A stretch of DNA of 64,000 nt, taken from assembly GCF_921293095.1 (NCBI RefSeq), contig NC_060246.1, forward strand, positions 139,562,198-139,626,197. The letters are read 5' to 3'. A model generated the notes under the pieces. That model had not been told where the DNA came from. It did not search any database and saw only the letters and a list, made by a program, of their open reading frames with translations. Positions 34,751 through 45,780 of this stretch are shown piece after piece (the stretch's first letter is position 1; each line of letters opens with the position of its first letter). The DNA is from Ischnura elegans (lineage: Eukaryota; Arthropoda; Insecta; Odonata; Coenagrionidae). The position numbers and the translations under genes were made by a program.

Positions 34751-35070
34751 ACACGAGGTGTGTTGAGAAAATATCAGTTTAAAAAAAGGATTTATTTTTC
34801 TACATTGGTGTTGCCGTCTTCAAAATAGTCCTAATTAGATATTCGTTATAGTCCTAATTAGATATTAGATGTTCAGAACAATTTTTTTCACTTTTTCCAC
34901 GTTTTCATTGGTTATTGATGTTTTGAGGCGTCCTGGTTGTTCGTCATCTTCAACTTCATCACTGTCGACTTGGAAACGCTTATATCACTCGTAAATTCTT
35001 GTTTTACCCAAAGCAGAATCACCGTAGGCCTTTGTTTACGTTTCACTCACTTCTTTACAATTTATTACCT
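34751..35070 (-). pseudogene. Dead, internally deleted mariner element
   Basis: One end carries CGAGGTGTGTTGAGAAAATA, like mariner terminal repeats (ACGAGGTGTGTTCA type). On the minus strand, from about 35060 down to 34870, translation gives AYGDSALGKTRIYE, stop, YKRFQVDSD, then EDDEQPGRLKTSITNENVEK, the N-terminal region of a mariner transposase (helix-turn-helix, EDDERSGRPS-type linker). The catalytic DDE/D domain is missing: the end follows directly. Two in-frame stops. The other terminal repeat was not found. Confidence 0.8.
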
Positions 35071-35439
35071 GATTATTTTTTGGTGGTTTAGTATATTGCA
35101 GGCTTATAACTGAAACTTTTCTGAGGACTATAAACGCGTGGTATAGAAAAATCGATTTAGAGTAATTCAAGTGAATTGAAACGGGGAGGGGGGATTATAA
35201 AGGATTCATGTATTTCCGTTCGTTCCGCTACTCATATCCTGCAGGATTCGCGCATATAGAATCTACTGAAGTCACCTTTTATAATGAGAGGAATATGAGA
35301 CACAGGAGTGTTGAAATCTGAGGAAGTGAATTTAAATTCTTTAAAAGTCATCACTGGTCCTGAGATTGGTTTTACGCACCTTTCCACTCAGCTCTCTTAC
35401 GACCTAATATTTTCCCTGTTACGTTACGTTTTACAGGTC

Positions 35440-35590
35440 TTCTCCTTCACATACTTCGTTACCTATTCCTAATTTTTAACTGAGCCCTTTCTTTGCCGCT
35501 CATGCCATCCACTTTTCCTCTAAAATTTTATTTTTATCCGAACATCTTACTGCGACCGCTCTTTACGTGGTCCATTTGCGATCACCATTT
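35440..35590 (-). pseudogene. Non-LTR retrotransposon fragment, heavily decayed
   Basis: On the minus strand, with one single-base frame correction, the sequence fits ILEGKVDG-x-x-GK-x-R, the same block as at 32205-32390. Frameshifts and stops prevent any product. It may be part of the same old insertion as the fragment at 36960-37110. Confidence 0.4.
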
Positions 35591-36959
35591 GAATTCATTT
35601 TGAGACTGGACGTTTGGCCTACAAATTCTTTTCACCTGCTATTGCATCTGTTTTCAGGTGGCCTGCCTATCTAATCGGCGTAAACTAGTCTAAATCATCG
35701 AGGTAATATCGGAATCCAATCGCAACATTGGAAGGACAAGCTCGTAACGTGTTTGCATATTATTCCATTTGTTGATATTTTCTCTGTTATAGAACTTTGT
35801 TTTTTAGGACGCCTTTTGTGGAACTAGAGAAAAATCGAAGCGTGAATTGAAATATTTCGTTATGCATCCATTCAATTCCATGTTATTAGCCTTTTATGGA
35901 ATTTAGCTATTTATAATGTTTTGCAATATTTTGGAAAACATTTATGTGCACATGTATGAAATTTACGTATCGGTCCTGTGCTTACACTGAAGATTGTTTG
36001 GTAGTTGAAGATGAAGGGAAACAAAAGCAAGACCAGAAAATACAAGGAAAATTTTAGCTAAGTGAGGAATTTTAGTTCCATTTGGAAAAAAAATTAAAGA
36101 AAATTTATTTAAGCCGGCAGAAGAGAACCCTTTCAGATTTCAATTCATCTGATTTAAAAAATTGATTGACTAGGGAAATTGGATTGGTGCTCCTCAGATC
36201 TACTGGGAAATGCTGCTGTATTTTCTTATTTATTAAAAGGGCTATAAAAAGAGTAATGGCCTCAGAAATGTAAATTGTGTCTACACGTATCTTATTTCCA
36301 AAGTCTTTATTGAGATACCCGAGTTTTTGGATTATCTTAATTCTGAACCGAAGTTTCTTTGCATACCTCTTGACACTTGGGCTCTCCATTTTTATGCCTC
36401 AATCTCCAAGATTGTAGAGTCGTTCTAAAATTGGACAAAATCTCATCACTCTGCGAAGCACGAGTGATCCCCTTCGAGTATTCACTTATTTTTCTCTGTT
36501 GTTTTTCTCTCTCCTGACCTCTCTCTGTGTAAACCCTCTTCACCGATCTAAGCTGTCGGTCAGATTAACAGTAAACCTTTTTCCATTTGCAACGTTTTGC
36601 TTACGGTAGTATATATCTTCTGACTGTAGAGTGTATTATGGCAGTTTTAATTGCAAGCCGCATTATGTTACTTTGAGGTACTAACTTGATTTTATTGATT
36701 AGTTACGTATGGACTAAATCCTGTATCGAATACTAGTAGGTTTAGTGTTTAAAATTCCAGTTATTGAGCTCGGTATACCGTTAATGCCTTTGCCTAAGGA
36801 TGGGATACATTCTTTCAACTTCATTTTATTCCAGTGTTTCATCACGCAATTAAAATGCAGTGGTGGAGATGGATTCATCATCATCGGTTAATTAATTCTA
36901 GGTTTGATGTCAATTTTCGTACCAGCCAATCTTTTCATTCTCGAACATCTTTTTAATAA

Positions 36960-37110
36960 ACAATCTACATCACTCTACCGAATGTATCTGTATCTCATGT
37001 GAACACTTCTACTTAGCTCTCTTCCCATCGACGATTGTTTTCATCGGGCCATCTGGAAGAGTGACCAATTACATTTCCTCGTCTTACTCGTGTGGCTTTG
37101 AACACCTCTC
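36960..37110 (-). pseudogene. Non-LTR retrotransposon fragment, decayed
   Basis: Minus-strand translation around 37015-37055 gives GPMKTIVDGKRAK, matching the L-x-KTI-x-EGK motif seen at 32205-32390; the DNA GATTGTTTTCATC is shared by both loci. No reverse transcriptase domain remains. Confidence 0.45.
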
Positions 37111-38014
37111 TTATCTATTGATATAATTTGGCATTCCTCATTTCTCAGTGGCTGTTTCTTTTTATCTAACCTGTAACTTTAAGTTTTTACTTAGTAATTT
37201 CATCATAATGAAATGTCTTCAATGAGGCTTTAGTCGTCAACGATTCAAATGGTTACTAGCTTAGGTTCTCATTAGATTTTCAGGAGACTTATTTATATCC
37301 TCATTATTTGGCTATCATAAATCTTCATTTGGCCTTTTTTTTAAATTAATGAGGCGCTTTTTGATGAAAATTATTTAAAAAATATTTTGCTTTGTCGAAT
37401 TCGATTCCCGGATATTTCGATTGACGGTCAGATATATGACCAGTACTCCATCTAAACTTCTTTCTACGCTTATTTTAGATTTGATTTTCCAACCAAGGTG
37501 TTTGATTTTCAAGTCCTAATCGTGGTGCACAAGACGAAAGCCTTGTTTGATAAGACTCCACACCATCTTATTTAGAAAACGCGTCACTATCGTTTAACTG
37601 ATCTTATTTCCATATGGTTTGTTGGTATTGTCAGTTGTACTCTACAATCATTGTATAAAAATTGCATGGTACCTAGATGTAGCTCTTGAAACCATTTTCT
37701 TGTCTGGAATTTGAAAAGTTAACCTCAGCATTTAAACATAAGACTTCTCTTTCCTAACACTATTCTGAGGACTTCTTCATTTTACCCCGATCGACTCATT
37801 TAATGTTCAAAACGTGTTTTTTTGTCGCATGGCTAAAATTTTCATATTTTGTCCGTGTGCCCCATTTGAAAATTTTACCTCATTATTCTCTGAGATGTGA
37901 AAGTTTTTCCTTGGGATTGAAGTAACTGACGCATGGGCACCCCGGAAATTTCAAGAAGATAGAATAAGATTTTAACGAGTAACATTTCTAGCAAAAAGGT
38001 AGCGATCCGTCCAG
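37111..38014. other. Intronic DNA, no feature recognised
   Basis: AT-rich, no coding or repeat structure noticed. Confidence 0.35.
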
Positions 38015-38280
38015 GATGCCAATTCTAATCCATGTATATTCTACACCGAAAGCCACCTCAATAGACGTGTGGCAGGAAGGAAAGGTTCCAGACAGAAGCA
38101 AATAAAGTTAAGTATACCGGGACTAGCCACGGTGGTAACTTTTACGGGAATCACCCGCAATGCACAAATTGTGCGCAAAATCCGCAGAGAAAAAAATAGT
38201 TAACCAGGATTCGAACCCGGATCCCTCAATTTCCGGTCGAGAGCTTAGCCCGTTAAGCTACTGAGACGTCATTCCTCCCT
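38015..38280 (-). mobile_element. tRNA-derived SINE, left arm of a head-to-head pair
   Basis: On the minus strand, CAGTAGCTTAACGGGCTAAG (A box) and GGGTTCGAATCCTGGTT (B box, 38202-38220) form a well-kept tRNA-like head. The body follows toward lower coordinates, with TTTTTTTCTCTGCGGATTTT, GCACAAATTGTGC (a perfect inverted repeat, 38162-38174) and a conserved-looking tail with GTCTATTGAGGTGGCTTTCG. Too decayed at the 3' CCA/acceptor level to be a functional tRNA gene. Confidence 0.65.
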
Positions 38281-38288
38281 GTGGATAT

Positions 38289-38325
38289 TTGTGGACACAA
38301 CGATTGTGTCCAATTGTGTCCACAA
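38289..38325. repeat. Perfect 12-bp inverted repeat between the two SINE heads
   Basis: TTGTGGACACAA (38289-38300) and TTGTGTCCACAA (38314-38325) are exact reverse complements with a 13-base spacer that contains another TTGTGTCC. The repeat lies at the symmetry centre of the two SINEs. Confidence 0.85.
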
Positions 38326-38329
38326 ACGT

Positions 38330-38460
38330 AACTGACTGGTTGAGTAACTAGTAGCTTACCTGGCAAAGCACGACCGGAGATCGGGGAATCTGAGTTCGAA
38401 TCCTGGTCGAGGCGGATGCTTTTTTCTCTGTGGATGTTTCGCACAAATGAAGAAAAGTTA
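38330..38460 (+). mobile_element. tRNA-derived SINE, right arm of a head-to-head pair
   Basis: TAGCTTACCTGGCAAAGCAC (A box) and AGTTCGAATCCTGG (B box, about 38393-38406) followed by TTTTTTCTCTGTGGATGTTT and GCACAAATG copy, in mirror image, the head and start of the body of the minus-strand SINE at 38015-38280. It is shorter: the tail is missing. Confidence 0.65.
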
Positions 38461-38709
38461 AATGTGTTGGAGATATTTTACAACGGAGTGCAACCTAGCA
38501 TTTATGTAAGCCCTTTATAATTCGATAGAAAATCGAAACCCTATACTTATCCGTTCGGCAAAACATCTCTCTAATTGTATCGTTTTTGACGCGTAGCATA
38601 TAATTAGGTTTCAAGATGATGTTCTCCATGATGCTCTGAAAGATATCCGTTCTTTATAGTTAGAGCAATGCATCCATGCTCGTAATGCATACTTTCAAAC
38701 CCACTCCAT

Positions 38710-39330
38710 GCTCTCCTTCCCCTTGACAGGCCGTACAGTCTGTGTACGGCGAAGACGGTGTCCGAGTGAGAGAGGGCTTTCAGGAGAGTGACTCATCCCT
38801 CGGGCCATCCGTCGTGCACCTGTGGCGACTCTCTCTCGGATCCACTACGCCCTCCTTAACAGCATCCCTCCCCTCTCTTCATAACCATTTCCCACCCCTC
38901 TCCCCCATTCCCTCCCCTCCATACTCGCGAATCCCCACTGCGCATGCTCTGCACTCGCGACGACTCTCACCGCCGCTTGCATAGGTATCCACCCCCCCCC
39001 ACCCCACCGCTTTTTAACCATCTTTTCAACCCGTCCACGCCAAAACTTCTCCTGGGGTTGGAAGTGTTAGAGGAGGGGAAGGGGGGGATAGGTGAAGCAG
39101 GCTCCGCGGAGGGAAAGGAGGGGGGGGGGCACCACGCTGTCGCCCGCATGACACTGTAGCTTTGGATTCGCATTCACCACTCCATTGTATTTCTCTCACC
39201 ACTCCACCTTATCTCTCTCCTCCCCTCCACCTTCTGCCCACCCTCCCCCTTTTCGCCTGACCTCCTCCCAGTGGGACTCGACTGTGTCCATTCCTTTTCC
39301 AAAGCGGGGACGGGATCCCAGTGCCGTTTT
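38710..39330. promoter_or_regulatory. GC/CT-rich island
   Basis: CpG- and CT-rich DNA with C- and G-runs (near 38992 and 39120). It has compositional open frames on both strands. Candidate regulatory island like those at 22-24.8 and 51-52 kb; no initiator is singled out. Confidence 0.3.
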
Positions 39331-40862
39331 GAGAATCTTCGGCGCCGTGGCACATTGAGTTTCGAGTTTAATGTCGTCGAATGCGGAACGTCATAAAGTC
39401 GGGAGATTTTTGAATGCTCTACGCTCTTTATGGGTCCCACAGGAGGCATGAGGCTGCGCTTGTATTCCAACCGCTGTAGTAATTGGGATTCGGTTGCTCT
39501 GAAGGAGTTATTGGGGGAGGGAGGTCCGCTTGGGAATTGCGTCATCAAGTGCTGACCGGTTTAATTTAAAATGTAACCTTCTCCCCGCATTTAATTAGAG
39601 GTACTCGTACGAAAAGAGAAACGTGTCGATAGTTGACGATGATAACGTAATTCATAAAACAACTTTTATCGATCTTTGTGAGTTATAAAGATGGAACAAA
39701 ATTCTTCTTCATATCCTGTTGTACAATATCGGATCGGATGTTGAAGAATGTTGCTGACTTTCCACTGATAAGATTAACCAAATCTACTCGACTCGACATT
39801 CGTAATGATACTCGACTTGAATTTTCGCGTACTCGAACATCCCTACTATTTATGTAACCATATCAATACTGCATGCTTCATTAAAGGAGGTATATGCTAA
39901 GTTATTGATTTCAGTCATGGCTTTTGTGTATAATTAAAAAAATAAAGTGAAATATTTATATTTTAATTACATTTTCCGTCTCCCTCCTAAATGAGTATTT
40001 TAGTATAATTTGTCTAATTACCGTTCCTAAGGTATGTGAAGTGATGCAATGTTAAATGCAAACCTGGAAATCACCTTTGCTTATGCCTTTTTATGCTTTT
40101 GTTAATAAAGAGAATAAAACTGTTGTCACTTGTGAATGTTGAGGCTTTAACTGATTTTTCGTAGGACTCATAAAATGTGCGATCTATACTGTTCATCATG
40201 AGATCTTAGAGAAATTTGATTAGATAATTTAGGAAAGAAAATGTAAGTAGTCTGTGATTTTTTCTGCTTTTCCCTGTTTAAGTCCTTTTTCATGAAATAA
40301 AAATGATAAGTGCATAATTAGTTGGATTGATGCTCTTATCAGGACTGCGTGTGATTAGTCAATTCTAATACCTCTTCGACAGTTAAAGAGATGAAATGAG
40401 ATATCCACTGTATTCTTCAAACTTAATATATATCAAGTAATAATATATGCTTCATGACCTCGGCTTAATGTCAAAGCATATCATTACGCATTGTTACGTC
40501 ATCCATTCTTCCTTGCATAGCGAGGCCATTAATGCATATCGATTTCTCGGAAGTACATTATCAAATAATGGTTTCCTTTCACCTTTCGCATCATGCCAAT
40601 GAGGCCCATGAGACAGAGTGAATTCGTTAAAGCGTTATATCTCGCTGATGGAAATTGGGCATTTGGGGAAATAATTTACGGCACGTAGAATATTTAATTT
40701 TACTCGCTAAATACAGACAAATGTATTCCACTTCGTGCGTACTCTTTGAAGCATTTAAGTTTTTGAGTGTTTAAAAACGCATCGTTTCCAGCTAATATGT
40801 CCTGCTAATACTTCTTTTTATCCTATATCTTGATAATTTTTATTGGGCTGTGGGAAAAGTTT
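39331..40862. other. Intronic DNA, no feature recognised
   Basis: AT-rich beyond about 39550. No coding or repeat structure noticed. Confidence 0.35.
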
Positions 40863-40987
40863 AACACTCTAGGCAGAGATTCTAAAAGGAGATCGTATTA
40901 GTTCTTCCTCTTCAACCTCGTGCCAGGGATATAAAATAAACTACCATAACGAGCGGAGCGGATCAAGCTAATATAAGGCAACTAGTT
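40863..40987 (+). repeat. Left arm of a 120-bp inverted repeat
   Basis: Runs from AACACTCTAGG through CCAGGGATATAAAAT and GAGCGGATCAAGCTAATATA to CAACTAGTT. Its reverse complement, with scattered changes, occurs at 42605-42723. The flanks just outside and inside differ, so the similarity has sharp ends. Confidence 0.75.
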
Positions 40988-42604
40988 AAATGCTGGCTAA
41001 ATGCTAGCTAATATTTTCTATGGAAATTCATATTTAAAATAAATGTATTTCATTTGGAATGTGTTTTTATTTCATGCCGGTACATATACCTACAATTTTA
41101 AAAATATTTTGAACGCAAAAAATTACATCCGCTGTACGATTGTGATAAATTTTCCAGTTTTCACCGTGCATCAGCTTATTGCATAAAATTTGAGTACAAT
41201 ATCATGATTTTTATCAAAAGGAGAAAAGAGTGTTTGCTTTCGAACGTTAATTGTGTATTTGCCTCTAATGGGAATATTTTAGAGACGCCTCAGTGTGAAA
41301 CACCATGCTCACTAAGTAGGAATCTCATGGAAGGAATTATAATGTCGAATGACAGGAGACCTTTTTATTCTGAATATTCATAACAGACATTAATAAACTG
41401 CCTCTTACATCAGGAAAAATGAGCGGCGCACATGACCTTGTAGTCGACGAACCCCTCCCCCCCCAAAAAAACATTTTTCTACTTTCATGGAAGGAATGAC
41501 GACTTGTAAGTAGCTGCTGCTTAAAATTTTGGAGATGGTACTGTTTGACAGATGTAATATATGTTTACCTGATGTTGTTTGTAAAGTGGCGCTTGGGAGT
41601 AGCTGGAAACCAAAATGGAGCCACTCTTAGGTGAACTCAAAGAGTGAAGGTTTCACTGAAGAAAAATCATTCCCCTCGAATTAGCGCGAGGTGTTCTATC
41701 ATATTAACTACAATGAATGTTATACTCTTGTGGATTTCTGTTGTCTTTAAAGGTCAGGATGGTTTGTACTACTTGAAACACAATGCCGCAAGACAGCATG
41801 GTAGGGCGCACAGTTCTTTAGTCCTAAGCCAATAAAACACCGCAGAGGAATAAGATGCATTGGTGGTTTAATCAAATTACTAAGAGAGTAATTTTTCATT
41901 TTTTGTTCTTCTTACAATAAATGTTAGTATCCACACGAACTTGAGACACATGTTTTTATTATGACTTAAAACTTTCCACTTTGGAATAGTGGAAATCGTT
42001 TAAGAGTATTATAACTTCAATGAAGCTATATGGCGTTACTAGTGATCGTTAAGACACATACGTTGGTAGCTGTAGTATCCATATAACAAGTTGGCATACT
42101 GTCAGGATATGTGATTTACATTAATTTTCTTTTAAATTAATTTTTCTGCGAGTGGGTTCCCCTTGTAATCTATAATTTTTATCAGAGAAGGGTCGGTTGG
42201 CCCTGCCCACTAAAAACTGGCATTTTAATCCAAGGTCTCAGCATTCGCTTAGTAGCCCACAGGCGATGAGGTAATTTAAATTATTAATATGGGGGCAATA
42301 AACACATTAAGTTTATTGGGTACGAAGGCCTAGATCATTTATGAGGGTTACTATTTATCGTGATAGTTCCTTTTAATTTAAAAATTGTAACTTTGTTCAC
42401 ATTGCACGTGAAGGAAATATTATGATGTGAGTGTTTCATACGGCAAAGGTCAAACCATGATCTTATTCTGATAATTCAGGTTGATGAATTAAAAAAGCCT
42501 TTTTTTCCTCCGTTTATCTTACTTTATACCTAAGTTGCTAAATAAAAAAGACCAAAACTTTTTACATTTACTTGCTTCACATTCATGACTCTTTCATATT
42601 TCTG
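40988..42604. other. Spacer of the inverted repeat
   Basis: About 1.6 kb, AT-rich, without a transposase or other recognisable domain. A C-run/A-run junction lies near 41456. If the arms are transposon termini, the interior has decayed beyond recognition. Confidence 0.4.
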
Positions 42605-42723
42605 AACTAGTTGCGTTATATTAGCTTGATCCGCTCCATCCGTAGTTCATTTTATATCCCTGGTATGAGATTGAAGAGAAAGAACTAATGAGATCTTCTT
42701 TAAGAATCCGTTCCTAGAGTGTT
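42605..42723 (-). repeat. Right arm of a 120-bp inverted repeat
   Basis: Reverse complement begins AACACTCTAGGAACGGATTC and ends CGCAACTAGTT; it keeps CCAGGGATATAAAATGAACT and GAGCGGATCAAGCTAATATA. I judge the arms roughly 80 percent alike by eye. The arm also differs by a small indel around the GAGCGG. Confidence 0.75.
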
Positions 42724-43784
42724 AGGAAGCAAGGTGGTATTTTATGCTTTAGATCATGGAATGAGAGTAGTAAAATACATCGATGTGAGTTGTTTTGAAT
42801 ACAAAAAAATCCGTTGCGAAAAATTTACTGCAATTGGAATCAAACTATGTTTCTTTATTTTTTAACTGCGGACTACCCTAAATAAGCTCTCGGCATTGCC
42901 TATTCTAATTGAAGAAACTGCCTACTGGAGTTACAAGTGTTTTTATATACTTCAAGTATGTCCTTGTGGAACTCTTTTTCAAAATATTTCTCCTCAATTC
43001 CGAATTTTCAGCTCACCCGCCAAGGCTATAATCATTTAAATTTTCAAAATACATCCTTAAAAATTGAAAGTAGCTGTAGTTACTGGTGAAGACGGGAAAG
43101 AAAAGAAATATACAAAAGAATAACGATTTTAATTTTTGAGGCGATAGGCAGATCCGTTAAGAAATCTTCTTCACCGTCCCTAATACCATTGTCGTTTTAA
43201 ATTTATTTAGTTTTATTGTAAGCCGCCAGGTTGACCGTGTATTAATTTATGAATTGTGAAAAATATGCAATAGAATCGATTTTCAGTATTTCCCACTGTG
43301 GAGCACTACTTAATGCATCTCTAGCTTGGAGTAAATGTTTGCCAAAACCCATGGATTTCCAAAAGTGTTGAACAATTTATTGAAACACTTCAGACTTACC
43401 CGGCCCAGCGCTTGGGTACATTCAGCTCGAGTTTCATTCCGCGCCATAGTATCCATCGTGTCCAGCTTTTCGATGGATATATTTCCTAGCTCTCTCAAGG
43501 ACGAAGCCAAATTGCCGTTGCATGGACAGAGCCGGGTATTGATATTGTCCTACTTCATTTAGGTAGTCTCCTACTATCGACGGTATCGTATAGGTATGAG
43601 GATGTTGACATAGTATTATAGCCAAACGTCGGCCACCATAGAGACTAGAATTTTATGCTCACTATATTAGCTTTATATTTGAGCTATATTGCTACTGGAA
43701 TTCATCGTTTATTTTGGCATCATAGTTTTTCACCTCAACTCTGGAATGAAACTTGCCGCGTGAACGTCGGTGAAATTTTGTACT
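42724..43784. other. Intronic DNA, no feature recognised
   Basis: AT-rich. Overlapping open frames on opposite strands at 43310-43625 show no recognisable domain. Confidence 0.35.
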
Positions 43785-43850
43785 GAATAACTCTGGGAAA
43801 AATTTTCCCTGATCCGGGAATCGAACCGCGGACCTTTGGCTTATGGATCC
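43785..43850 (-). mobile_element. tRNA-derived SINE fragment, left arm of a second head-to-head pair
   Basis: Minus strand reads GTCCGCGGTTCGATTCCCGG (B box) then ATCAGGGAAAATTTTTCCC. The A box is not clear; the head seems truncated near 43850-43870. Confidence 0.5.
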
Positions 43851-43874
43851 TAATTATCGTGGTAATCAGAAAAT

Positions 43875-43985
43875 CTGGATGGCGCAGTTGTCTGCGCAGT
43901 GTCCTGGAGAGCTAAAGGTTTTTCGTTTGATTCGCGGTCTAGGGAAATGTTTTCCCATAATAATTCAATCTTGAATGTACTTTAG
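43875..43985 (+). mobile_element. tRNA-derived SINE, right arm of a second head-to-head pair
   Basis: A-box-like GGATGGCGCAGTTGTCTGCG, B-box-like GTTTGATTCGCGG (about 43925-43937), then TCTAGGGAAATGTTTTCCC, the same body start as in the minus-strand fragment just before it. The two copies diverge from a common centre near 43860. Confidence 0.5.
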
Positions 43986-44017
43986 AATTCTCATTTCCTC
44001 TCGGATGTCTCTTGAAA

Positions 44018-44215
44018 TCTCTCCATGTGGTACTCCATGGGTCACACTCAAAAACTCTGACTTACATAAAAAGTGCTGTGCAAATGATGTAATAAATATT
44101 GTGCTGTGTAATGATGAAATAAAAAGTGCTGTAAAATCTCTCCATGTGGTTACTCCATGGGTCACTTCCAAAAACTCCGACTTACAAAAAAGGGCTGTGC
44201 AAAATGATGTCTTTA
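44018..44215 (+). repeat. Tandem duplication with an exact 120-bp offset
   Basis: TCTCCATGTGGTACTCCATG and TCTCCATGTGGTTACTCCAT start two units that both continue through GGGTCAC, AAAAACTC-GACTTACA and GCTGTGCAAA. GGGTCAC lies 120 bases apart in the two. A short related piece (AAAAAGTGCTGT) is repeated inside the first unit. Confidence 0.7.
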
Positions 44216-45699
44216 AGCAACCGATTTTGGCCGCCGAGCACATGCTATCAACCCCGTGAGGTCATTTAGGGTAATCTCGCATGAGGGACTTCGGGGGTTA
44301 ACGATTATTTCGGATACGTTTTTGTTCTCATGTGAGAGTACAAAGGAAAATTCTTGGCTTTCGTTCGAGACTTCTTTAAATCCCTTTAATTGGTAGGAGT
44401 GATTATTGCCTTTTATACCATTTTCTCTTTCGTAGTGGGCAAGTCGCTGCGAATTACCCTGGGAGGGTAATTAACGGCCGAGTTCTCGTCCTGTGTTGCA
44501 CACCCGTGGAAAAAACGCCAAAGATTCGTTGGGGTTCATCTGATTAGAGTTTGCTCTATTGTCCGAGTGGTGTAAGTTTTTGAGTTCCTACATGTATAAT
44601 GTCTTTAAAACTTATTAAGGATATCAGTCATCTAATACGACAAAAATGCCAAATTTCATTAAAAGTAAAAAAGGAATCAACGCAGTCAAAAAGTACTGGG
44701 CAATTTAAGAGTGAGCACTAATTGAAAAAAATTCTATTGAGGAAACGAAATTCCCTGGAATGTAAAAAATTAGATTTTTTGCGGATTTCAATCTTACTGA
44801 AACTCAGGAGGTTAAAATCAACCACTAATTTCTCACGCCATCCGTAACCTGATGGCCCAAAACCTAGGAGCTCAAAACATTTATTTTCCTTATCTTCGGA
44901 TATATTTGCTCTGTTTTGAAAAGAAGAAAAATTGACTCGTTAAAGCTAAAGAAATATCTCAGGTAGAGCATTCCCGTCGTACTTTCTATTTATTATTTTT
45001 CTGGGTAAACGGAGAAATATGACTACGAAATGACAATCTTTCTACGCCAGATATAAAATCTTTGCTTCACTGTAGTTTGGATTCGGTAACTGCTTTGTAT
45101 TCCAGTAAAGTTGCTGGGAAGCTCATTAATAGAGTTGGTTAAACTACACCAATGGTATTTTTATTTTAGCATCTTATAAAATGCTTTGCCGGACTAATTT
45201 CCCCATATTATATTGTCGACTAATTCATTTAGTTTACTGTCGCCAAAATTCTACTTGATAATTTTCGTAAACTTGCGAGGTATGCGATTTATATAAATTT
45301 ACGATTTAATATCCAAGTACTCTCTTTTTTGTGATTTTTTTTATTTAGTGAAGTAATCGACTTCTTATTGCGCTATTTTCGATCTTGGCGACCAACTTGG
45401 CGATATGGATTTCATGCTCGTATACAGCCTTAAAAGTTTTGTTGTTGACGTTCCCACTGCATGCATTTTTCCTGCCATCTTTATCTTTGTTCCTCTGGCT
45501 CTTATTCTATCCTCTATCTTTCTCTGCGGGCGAACGGCTGTCGTAAATATTTCCCTCCCCAACCTCATTTCCCGGGCACATGTGCACATTCCTGCCCACG
45601 CAGGTACTGAATACATAAGGCTGAGCAATCATCCAGTGGCGTATATTTCACTGCCTGTACCAACAGTCAGTTTGGTGGGCGTTTTCAAAGCTTTCAAGC
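44216..45699. other. Intronic DNA, no feature recognised
   Basis: Contains an 8-bp perfect inverted repeat AATTACCC/GGGTAATT at 44452-44472. Opposed open frames at 45365-45737 have no recognisable domain, though the stretch is GC-richer than its surroundings. Confidence 0.35.
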
Positions 45700-45780
45700 C
45701 AGAGGTCACCAAACCGAGGCTCGTGGGCCGCATGTGACCCCCGAAACCATTTTATGCGGCCCGCGAAATTTACCGCGACT
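45700..45780 (+). mobile_element. hAT terminal fragment
   Basis: CAGAGGTCACCAAACCGAGG, followed by CTCGTGGGCCGCATG and GCGGCCCGCG, resembles the CAGNGGTC-x-CCAA...CGGGCCGCA ends of Charlie/Tip100-type hAT elements. A weak inner echo (GCGGCCCACAGC) lies near 46035. The opposite end and target duplication were not found. Confidence 0.5.

Noticed and set aside
38202..38280. Functional tRNA gene on the minus strand
   Set aside because: A and B boxes are good, but the acceptor and anticodon stems do not pair well and a mirror copy with the same body lies next to it, so it is a SINE head.
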